From Pseudomonadota bacterium (GTDB taxonomy: Bacteria; Pseudomonadota; Alphaproteobacteria; Sphingomonadales; Sphingomonadaceae): a stretch of DNA of 21,060 bases. The DNA is taken from contig JAEZCZ010000123.1 in the NCBI GenBank assembly GCA_023433305.1, positions 1 to 21,060 on the forward strand. Direction: 5' to 3'. Both the position numbers and the translations under genes were made by a program. Position 1 is the stretch's first letter. Each line of letters opens with the position of its first letter. A model generated the notes under the pieces. That model had not been told where the DNA came from. It worked only from the letters and a program-made list of their open reading frames with translations, and did no database searches. Positions 1-6,661 of this stretch are shown piece after piece.

Positions 1-766
1 GCGCACCAATGCCGGTCGGGCCGTAGAGCTTGTGGCCGGAGAAGGCGTAGAAATCGCAGTCTAGCGCGGCGACGTCGACGGGCAGCCGGGGCACGGCCTG
101 GCAGCCGTCGAGCAGAAGCTTGGCGCCTACCGCGTGGGCGATATCCGCCGCGCGACGAGCATCGAGCACCGAGCCGAGCACGTTCGAAACATGCGCGAAG
201 GCGACCATTTTATGCTCGGGCGTCAGCATGCGCTCGGCGGCGGCGAGATCGATCTTGCCGTCTTCGGTCAGCGGGCAGACGTCGACCTGCCAGCCGGCGA
301 GCTGCCAGGGCACGATGTTGGAATGGTGTTCGAGTTCCGACAGCAGCACTCGACCCCTGTCCGGCCAAGAGTAGGCCACGAGGTTGATCGCCTCGGTCGC
401 GCCGCGCGTGAAGACGATCTCGTCCTCGCGCCCGCCGATGAACGCCGCCACGCGGCGCCGCGCCGCTTCGTAGCCGAGCGTCATTTCGGCCGAGCGGGTG
501 TAAACGCCGCGGTGGACGGTGGCGTAGTCGGCTCCGATGGCCTTTGTCACGGCGTCGATCACGACTTGCGGCTTCTGCGCGGTGGCAGCGGAATCGAGGT
601 AATGCCAGGCGCTGCCGTCGGCATTGCGGAGGCCGGGGAAGTCGGAACGGTAACCCCCCTCCCGCTTGCGGATGAGGTTGGGGGCGGGCGTGTTGGAGAC
701 GGGCGCTAAAGACCCACCCCCGGCTCCTCCCACAGGCGGGAGGGGGGAATCGGCGATCTCGTTCAT
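1..766 (-). CDS. sufS: Cysteine desulfurase SufS (N-terminal 255 residues; C-terminus outside window)
   Basis: PLP-dependent enzyme that takes sulfur from cysteine and passes it to the SufBCD scaffold in the cytoplasm. Visible family motifs are YLDSAATAQKP (about residues 56-66), the cofactor-aspartate region DGCQAVPRLPVDV, and SGHKLYGPTGIG at the very end, whose Lys246 should be the Schiff-base lysine. The catalytic cysteine would lie beyond the window. The ATG at 766 overlaps the sufD stop as ATGA, and it is the only ATG ahead of the conserved DFPGL segment. The only alternative is an in-frame GTG at codon 12, inside the repeat. Residues 7-38 are unlike the family: Pro/Gly-rich, and encoded by a palindromic repeat (see 654-747). 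Normal SufS homology resumes at about residue 39. Last gene of the visible operon. Confidence 0.93.
   Translation of the reverse strand, partial: MNEIADSPLPPVGGAGGGSLAPVSNTPAPNLIRKREGGYRSDFPGLRNADGSAWHYLDSAATAQKPQVVIDAVTKAIGADYATVHRGVYTRSAEMTLGYEAARRRVAAFIGGREDEIVFTRGATEAINLVAYSWPDRGRVLLSELEHHSNIVPWQLAGWQVDVCPLTEDGKIDLAAAERMLTPEHKMVAFAHVSNVLGSVLDARRAADIAHAVGAKLLLDGCQAVPRLPVDVAALDCDFYAFSGHKLYGPTGIGA
654..747. repeat. Palindromic repeat element inside the sufS reading frame
   Basis: Ninety-four bases bounded by perfect 12-bp inverted arms: CCCCCCTCCCGC at 654-665 and its complement at 736-747. A second, weaker pair of G-rich and C-rich tracts lies inside (about 677-690 against 713-724). The element starts six codons after the sufS start and is open in the sufS frame, giving about 32 extra residues rich in Pro and Gly. 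Its composition and layout resemble the small intergenic palindromes common in sphingomonad genomes; that family assignment is from general knowledge, as only one copy is present here. No target duplication is evident. Confidence 0.7.
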
Positions 767-1518
767 GCCCTTTCCCCCAGCGCGGCGAGCGCCGCGTCGA
801 GCAGCTTCTCGCGCTCGGCCTCATCGTCGAGCGCGAGGAAGGCGTCGGCGATGAATGCACGGACGAGTAGTTTCTGCGCGATCTCGGGCGGCAAGCCGCG
901 CGCGGCCATGTAGAAGCGGGCGGTCTCGTCCATCTCGCCGATCGCGGCGCCATGCGCGCATTTCACGTCGTCGGCGAAGATTTCGAGTTCGGGCTTCGCG
1001 TTGGCCGCGGCACCGCGTTCGAGCAGGAGCGCCTTGAAGTCCTGCCCCGCGTCGGTCTTTTGCGCATCGCGTGCGACGTCGATGCGGCCGAGGAAATTGC
1101 CGGTGGCCGTGCCCCAGTGCACCGCGCGCACGACTTGCTCGGAGGTCGCGTCTGGCTCTGCATGGATCGTGCGGGTGACGAACTCGCGCGTCGCTTCTCC
1201 GCCGCCGATGGTGACGCCGCCGAACTGGAAATGCGCGCCGCGTGCCAGGGTGACCTCGACTTCGAGCCGGGTGTAGTCGCCGCCGGCGTTGACCGCGAAC
1301 AGCTCCGCCCGCGCGTCCTCACCCATCGTGATGCGGACGCGATGCAGCTCGGGCCCGGTGCCGTCGAAAATCAGGCACTTGGCGCGCGTTTCACCCGGCG
1401 CGAGGACGATCTCCTTCCAGCGACCGAATTCCGCGGGCGCGAGCTTTTCGAACGCGGCGAAATCGGCGTAGCGCCACTCCTCGTCGCGCGAGGTGGGGAG
1501 AGCGGCGAGCTCCGTCAT
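763..1518 (-). CDS. sufD: Fe-S cluster assembly scaffold subunit SufD
   Basis: Partner of SufB and SufC in the SufBCD scaffold complex in the cytoplasm. The protein has 251 residues. The SufB/SufD core ends in the diagnostic stretch KPELEIFADDVKCAHGAAIG (175-194). Cys187 and His189 match the cysteine and histidine of E. coli SufD that take part in cluster formation at the SufB-SufD interface. It is much shorter than E. coli SufD (about 420 residues), mainly at the N-terminal side, as is usual in alphaproteobacteria. The ATG at 1518 overlaps the sufC stop by 4 bp, and the stop overlaps the sufS start by 4 bp, so the genes should be translationally coupled. Confidence 0.93.
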   Translation of the reverse strand: MTELAALPTSRDEEWRYADFAAFEKLAPAEFGRWKEIVLAPGETRAKCLIFDGTGPELHRVRITMGEDARAELFAVNAGGDYTRLEVEVTLARGAHFQFGGVTIGGGEATREFVTRTIHAEPDATSEQVVRAVHWGTATGNFLGRIDVARDAQKTDAGQDFKALLLERGAAANAKPELEIFADDVKCAHGAAIGEMDETARFYMAARGLPPEIAQKLLVRAFIADAFLALDDEAEREKLLDAALAALGERA

Positions 1519-2270
1519 GCCGCGACCGCCTCGTAGCCCTCGCTTTCGAGCTGGTGCGCAAGCTCGGGGCCACCAGTCTTGACGATGCGGCCGTTGGACA
1601 GGACATGGACGAAGTCAGGCCGCACGTAGTCGAGCAGACGCTGGTAGTGGGTGATCAGGAGCACGCCCTTGTTGGGCTTGCGCATGATCGCGTTGATGCC
1701 CTCGCCGACGATTTTCAGCGCGTCGATGTCGAGGCCGGAGTCGGTTTCATCGAGCACGGCGAAGGCCGGATCGAGGATGCCCATCTGGACCATTTCCGCG
1801 CGTTTCTTCTCGCCGCCCGAGAAGCCGACGTTCACGGGGCGCTTGAGCATGTCCATGTCGAGCTTGAGCAAAGAGGCCTTCTCGCGCGCGAGCTTGAGGA
1901 ATTCACCCCCCGAAAGAAGCGCTTCATTTCGCGCTGAACGCTGCGCATTGAGCGCTTCACGCAGGAACTGAACATTCGAAACACCCGGAATCTCGACCGG
2001 ATATTGAAAACCGAGGAACAGGCCGGCGGCGGCGCGCTCGTGCGGCTCGAGTGCGAGCAGGTCCTGCCCCGCGAAAGTGACCGAGCCCTCGGTCACCTCG
2101 TACCCCGGCCGACCGCCTAGCACGTAGGCCAGCGTCGACTTGCCCGCGCCGTTCGGCCCCATGATCGCGTGCACTTCGCCCGCGTTCACGGTGAGCGAGA
2201 GGCCGTGGAGGATCGGCGTGCCGCCGGAAGCATTGGCGACGGTGGCGTGGAGGTTATCGATCTTGAGCAT
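1515..2270 (-). CDS. sufC: SUF system ATPase SufC
   Basis: ABC-type ATPase that powers conformational change in the SufBCD scaffold. It is a cytoplasmic protein, not a transporter. The 251 residues show Walker A GPNGAGKST (38-46), the family-specific signature GFSGGEKKRAE (149-159), Walker B with catalytic glutamate AVLDETDSGLD (171-181), and the switch histidine in LLITHYQRL. The DETDSGLD form separates SufC from transport ATPases. Length is normal for the family. The start at 2270 lies 17 bp inside the preceding DUF559 gene, and the stop overlaps the sufD start. Confidence 0.97.
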   Translation of the reverse strand: MLKIDNLHATVANASGGTPILHGLSLTVNAGEVHAIMGPNGAGKSTLAYVLGGRPGYEVTEGSVTFAGQDLLALEPHERAAAGLFLGFQYPVEIPGVSNVQFLREALNAQRSARNEALLSGGEFLKLAREKASLLKLDMDMLKRPVNVGFSGGEKKRAEMVQMGILDPAFAVLDETDSGLDIDALKIVGEGINAIMRKPNKGVLLITHYQRLLDYVRPDFVHVLSNGRIVKTGGPELAHQLESEGYEAVAA

Positions 2271-2796
2271 GGGTCTTCCTGTGCGGCGCGCGGTTGGGCC
2301 GTGAATAGTGCTGGTTCGGGTTGGCCTCGCGGTGGGCGCGGGCGGCCTCCTTCTTGTCGGCGATGCGCTGGCGCATGCCGGCGGTGATGCGCGCGAGGAC
2401 CTCGTCGATGTTCTCGAGGATGTCGGCCGCCTTGATCCGCATCACGCGCACGCCGACGGCTTCGAGGCTCTTGTCGCGGCGGGTGGCGATCGCCTCGGGC
2501 TCGTCGCCTTCGTCGATGTCGATCGCCATGCCGAGAAAGTGGCAGTTGAAATCGAGGATCGCCGAACCGACCACCGCGTGGCGGGTGAACTTGTAGCGCC
2601 CGAGATCGGCCTTGGCGAAGCGCTCGGCGAGCGCCTTGTGCGCCTCGCTCGAATGCCGCCGAAGGTCGCGTGCCCGCTCGTGCAGCGTGTCGAGCCGCTT
2701 CTCGGAGATCTCCCATCCCCGGCCGCGCTTCTTGAGTTCGGGCGCGGCGTCGTCGGCGGAGAGCGTGCGGATCTTGAGGGTCTTGCGTTCGGTCAT
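2254..2796 (-). CDS. DUF559 (restriction-endonuclease-fold) protein inside the SUF operon
   Basis: A 180-residue cytoplasmic protein with a DUF559-like domain at roughly 36-140. DUF559 belongs to the Vsr/PD-(D/E)XK nuclease superfamily. The recognisable core is ILDFNCHFLGMAIDIDEG (80-97), followed by a charged RRDKSLEAVGVRVMRI helix-strand unit and an end helix DILENIDEVLARI. The usual EVD of DUF559 reads DID here (Asp93-Asp95), so the key acidic position is conservatively changed; Asp82 is kept. The C-terminal tail from about 145 is basic and probably unstructured. The start overlaps the upstream exported-protein gene (2793-2796) and the end overlaps sufC by 17 bp, so it is part of the SUF transcript. 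No function in cluster assembly is established; nuclease activity is not assured. Confidence 0.8.
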   Translation of the reverse strand: MTERKTLKIRTLSADDAAPELKKRGRGWEISEKRLDTLHERARDLRRHSSEAHKALAERFAKADLGRYKFTRHAVVGSAILDFNCHFLGMAIDIDEGDEPEAIATRRDKSLEAVGVRVMRIKAADILENIDEVLARITAGMRQRIADKKEAARAHREANPNQHYSRPNRAPHRKTHAQDR

Positions 2797-3160
2797 TGGG
2801 CGAGCCCGGTAAAGTTCGAAATCGCCATGGCAATCTCATGGTTGAGCGCCCGCCGTTCGCGGGTGCGCGCGTCCTCCCAGCGCTCGCGTTCGGCCGAAGT
2901 CAGCTGCGCTTCCGGCAGCCCGAACCGGCGATCGACTTCGCCGAGGCGCAAGTCCTCGAGCCGGCGGATTTGGGTATAGCAGAGCGAACGGACGGCGATG
3001 ACGGCAGCCTCCAGACTGTCGCGCGGCGCACCGGCGGAGCCCGAGGTGAGGCAGGCACGCAACCTTCGTTCGAGCTGATCCCGGTCAGCAGCGTCGTCCT
3101 GTGCCGCGAGAGGGGCGGCCATGGACAGGAGCGCAAGCCCGGCGAGGAGCGAGCGGACGA

Positions 3161-3164
<4 letters not shown>
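2793..3164 (-). CDS. Small exported protein of unknown function inside the SUF operon
   Basis: 123 residues with a clear Sec signal peptide: MIVR, then a hydrophobic core LLAGLALLSMAAPLAA, with likely cleavage near residue 21. The mature part is about 100 residues, charged and largely helical, with cysteines at 38 and 62 that could form a disulfide after export. I do not recognise a family. It sits between sufB and the DUF559 gene with 4-bp overlaps on both sides (3161-3164 and 2793-2796), so it is co-translated with cytoplasmic SUF proteins although it should act in the periplasm. Whether it is related to Fe-S assembly or only a passenger cannot be told from sequence. Confidence 0.8.
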
Positions 3165-4642
<1,478 letters not shown>

Positions 4643-4666
4643 GAGATGCTCTGTAGTTGGAATGGG

Positions 4667-4829
4667 TCACGCGGAGACGCGGAGACGCAGAGGAAAGGGA
4701 TTCGCGCAAAGAGCGCAGAGACCGCAGAGACCGCAGAGTCATGATGCGATCGAGAGCTTCGCCGCAGCCATCCCTTCGCTGCGATATCTGCGCGAGCAAG
4801 AAGCTCCGCACCGCCGCGTCTCCGCGTGA
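4667..4829. repeat. 163-bp inverted-repeat (MITE-like) element between the Rrf2 regulator and sufB
   Basis: Bounded by a perfect 16-bp inverted repeat: TCACGCGGAGACGCGG at 4667-4682 and its complement at 4814-4829. Outside the arms GGG and CCC can extend the symmetry with a 2-nt offset. The interior has three tandem 9-mers CGCAGAGAC/TC (4714-4740). It ends 6 bp short of the regulator stop and 24 bp before the sufB start, filling the gap. No transposase is encoded. The arms resemble widespread CGCGGAGACGCGG repeats of sphingomonads (general knowledge, not tested). As RNA it could form a long hairpin between regulator and sufB. Confidence 0.7.
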
Positions 4830-4835
4830 ATCCCG

Positions 4836-5261
4836 TCATCGGACGACCTCCGCGATGCGCGGTTGCGAAAGTTGCGTCAGGGGGACGCCGGCGAGGGCGC
4901 CGCGCAGGGTTTCGTTGACAAGGCTCCAGTGCGGACGGACGCTGCAGCACGATTCGAGCGCGCAGCATTCCCGCTCGCCGTCGAGGCAGGTGGTCAGGGC
5001 GATCGGCCCTTCGACCGCCTCGACGATGTCGGCGAGCGTGATCGCCGCCGCCGGCCGCGCGAGCTGAAGCCCGCCGCGCGCGCCGCGCACCGAGCGCAGC
5101 AGGCCAGCGCGCGACAATTGACTGACCAGCTTCTGCACCGTGGGCTGCGGCAGCCCGGTCTCGCAGGCCAGCTCCGCAGCCGACACGCGCCCACCGCCGC
5201 AATGGCGCGCGGCAGCGCACATCGTGACGACGGCGTAGTCGGCCATGCTGGACAGGCGCAT
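4836..5261 (-). CDS. Rrf2-family SUF regulator (IscR/SufR-like)
   Basis: 141-residue transcription factor with an N-terminal winged helix-turn-helix (recognition region about 36-66: LPQPTVQKLVSQLSRAGLL, then RGARGGLQLARP) and a cysteine cluster at Cys92, Cys99, Cys100, Cys105 and Cys106. IscR binds a [2Fe-2S] cluster with three cysteines spaced about six apart; Cys92, Cys99/100 and Cys105/106 fit that plan. It matches the type named SUF system Fe-S cluster assembly regulator. It leads the operon and probably senses cluster status to control its own promoter at 5284-5334. The start at 5261 gives the family's usual MRLS...DYAVV opening. I leave the symbol empty because iscR and sufR are both used for such proteins. 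Confidence 0.92.
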   Translation of the reverse strand: MRLSSMADYAVVTMCAAARHCGGGRVSAAELACETGLPQPTVQKLVSQLSRAGLLRSVRGARGGLQLARPAAAITLADIVEAVEGPIALTTCLDGERECCALESCCSVRPHWSLVNETLRGALAGVPLTQLSQPRIAEVVR

Positions 5262-5283
5262 TATTGCGATCCGTTCTCAAACT

Positions 5284-5334
5284 GGAGCGATTCGCTCCGA
5301 TTTGGCACTTAGGCGTGCAACGCACGGATTTCAA
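5284..5334 (-). promoter_or_regulatory. Probable suf operon promoter with 15-bp palindromic operator
   Basis: On the minus strand a TTGAAA (-35, 5329-5334) is followed after 17 nt by TAAGTG (-10, 5306-5311), which would start transcription near 5299. Exactly there lies the perfect palindrome GGAGCGA-N-TCGCTCC (5284-5298), 22 nt ahead of the regulator start codon. Its position over the start site suits a repressor site, perhaps for the Rrf2 protein itself. The hexamers are only moderate matches, and the palindrome does not match an operator consensus I can name with certainty. Confidence 0.45.
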
Positions 5335-5357
5335 ACAAGCGCGGCTTTCATGCGCAC

Positions 5358-5390
5358 AAAAAAGGGGCGGCCCCGAAAACGGAGCCGCCC
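5358..5390 (-). terminator. Rho-independent terminator (minus strand)
   Basis: Read on the minus strand, GGGCGGC and GCCGCCC (5384-5390 and 5365-5371) pair around an inner CCG-TTTT-CGG-like hairpin with one mismatch, followed by CCCC and six T (5358-5363). This is a textbook intrinsic terminator. It ends a minus-strand transcript coming from 5400-5500, just before the suf promoter. No minus-strand protein gene lies immediately upstream, which is why a small RNA is suspected. Confidence 0.75.
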
Positions 5391-5480
5391 TTGAAAGTCG
5401 AGAACTCGTTGGCATTGCTGCCACACGAGCCCTTCGGGTCGCAGGTGTAGCGCTACCGCCGTGGGCGCACCAAAGCTTGT
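5358..5480 (-). ncRNA. Candidate structured small RNA upstream of the suf operon
   Basis: The minus strand between the pyrD start region and the terminator at 5358-5390 holds several compact hairpins. One is CTCGT-g-TGGCA-gcaa-TGCCA-ACGAG (about 5404-5429), one is the 10-base palindrome GTAGCGCTAC (about 5447-5456), and CGACCC-gaa-GGGCTCG overlaps the first, allowing alternative folds. With the terminator this makes a transcript of roughly 100-130 nt. I see no match to 6S, SRP or tmRNA. Alternatively a short coding remnant: one minus-strand frame is open from 5452 to 5348 with codon-like composition but has a TAG just upstream and no start codon. The 5' end is a guess. Confidence 0.35.
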
Positions 5481-5614
5481 ATGAAAACGACAGCCAGCGC
5501 GAAAATTTGCGTCGAATCGTCGAAAAATCCCTTAGTTTCCTAATGATACGTCCCGATAAACACGCGAGGCGCCGGCCCGTCGACACGCAAGAGCTGCGCT
5601 GCCATAGGCGGGCT

Positions 5615-6652
5615 GTGCTCTACCGCCTCGCTCGTCCCGCGCTGTTCGCACTCGATGCCGAGCGTGCGCACGGCCTGGCGATCAGGGGTTTGCGGATGTT
5701 GCCGCGCCGGCCGGCGGCCGGTGGCGGCCCGCTCGAGACGCGAGTCGCCGGGCTCGACTTTCCCAACCCCGTCGGAATGGCGGCCGGCTTCGACAAGGAC
5801 GGCGAGGTGCCCGACGCGCTGCTCGGCCAAGGCTTCGGTTTCGTCGAGGTCGGCTCGATCACGCCGAGACCGCAGGCCGGCAACCCCAAGCCGCGACTGT
5901 TCCGACTGGCCGAGGACCGCGCGGTCATCAACCGAATGGGCTTCAACAACGGCGGAGCGCCGGCGGCCGCGGCGCGGCTGGCGGCACGAGAGCGACGGGG
6001 TATCGTCGGCATCAACGTCGGCGCAAACAAGGATTCGGCGGACCGCATCGCCGACTATGCGCAGATGACGCGGCTCATGGCGCCGCTCGCCGACTACCTG
6101 GCGGTCAATATCTCGAGCCCGAATACGCCCGGCCTGCGGGCCCTGCAGGACGAACGGGCGCTGACCGAGCTCCTCGACGCCGTGCTCGAGGCGCGCGGGG
6201 AGAGCGGCCCGCCGGTGTTCCTGAAGGTCGCGCCCGACCTGGAGCCCGCCGATATCGAGGCCATCGCACGAATCGCGACGGAGAAGCGGCTCGGCGCGTT
6301 GATCGTCTCGAACACGACGATCTCCCGGCCGCGAGGGGCTCTGGCGTTGCGCTCGCGCCATGCGGGAGAAGGCGGGGGCCTCTCGGGCGCGCCGCTGCGC
6401 GAACTCGCGCTCGAGCGACTGCGCGACTTCCGGCGCGCGACGGGCGGGACGCTGCCGCTGATAGGGGTGGGCGGAATCGCCACCGCAGAGGACGCCTGGC
6501 AGCGCATCCGCGCCGGGGCGAGCCTGGTCCAGCTGTACAGCGCGATGGTCTACGAAGGGCCGGGGATCGCGCGGCGGATCGTTCACGGGCTCGAGGCACT
6601 GATGCGGCGCGACGGCTTCGCTTCGGTTGCCGAGGCCGTGGGAAGCGAATAG
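5615..6652 (+). CDS. pyrD: Dihydroorotate dehydrogenase (quinone), class 2
   Basis: FMN enzyme oxidising dihydroorotate to orotate at the membrane with quinone as acceptor, the fourth step of UMP synthesis. With GTG at 5615 the protein has 345 residues and begins (M)LYRLARPALF, the short amphipathic N-terminus typical of class 2. Motifs: NPVGMAAGFDKDGE (51-64), GSITPRPQAGNPKPR (80-94), INRMGFNNGG (105-114), NISSPNTPGLRALQ (165-178) with the class 2 catalytic serine at 168, VSNTTISRP (231-239), and the FMN phosphate segments GVGGI (284-288) and VQLYSAMVYEGP (305-316). The frame is open far upstream, but those residues (including an ATG at 5543) lack homology. It is followed by ggt after 9 bp. 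Confidence 0.95.
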   Translation: MLYRLARPALFALDAERAHGLAIRGLRMLPRRPAAGGGPLETRVAGLDFPNPVGMAAGFDKDGEVPDALLGQGFGFVEVGSITPRPQAGNPKPRLFRLAEDRAVINRMGFNNGGAPAAAARLAARERRGIVGINVGANKDSADRIADYAQMTRLMAPLADYLAVNISSPNTPGLRALQDERALTELLDAVLEARGESGPPVFLKVAPDLEPADIEAIARIATEKRLGALIVSNTTISRPRGALALRSRHAGEGGGLSGAPLRELALERLRDFRRATGGTLPLIGVGGIATAEDAWQRIRAGASLVQLYSAMVYEGPGIARRIVHGLEALMRRDGFASVAEAVGSE

Positions 6653-6661
6653 CACGCGCGC

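Larger units (their letters stand above)
5262..5614. other. 353-bp intergenic region between the Rrf2 regulator and pyrD
   Basis: Divergent control region. From left to right it holds the suf promoter and palindrome (5284-5334), a minus-strand terminator (5358-5390), a structured stretch (5400-5480), and about 130 bp ahead of pyrD in which I see no clear motif. The stretch 5480-5545 is AT-richer than its surroundings (runs such as GAAAATTT and CGAAAAATCC), so the pyrD promoter probably lies there. An in-frame ATG at 5543 could also be used as an earlier pyrD start. Confidence 0.6.

Noticed and set aside
4714..4740. Three tandem 9-mers CGCAGAGAC considered as a CRISPR or iteron array
   Set aside because: Units are directly adjacent with no spacers, only three copies, and lie within the inverted-repeat element.
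5358..5480. 6S RNA, SRP RNA or tmRNA identity for the structured stretch
   Set aside because: No closing stem joining both ends as in 6S, no SRP tetraloop core GGAAGGAAGCAGC-like motif, and no tmRNA tag or tRNA-like ends.
5540..6655. 371-codon minus-strand frame antisense to pyrD
   Set aside because: No homology features; pyrD on the plus strand explains the conservation pattern.
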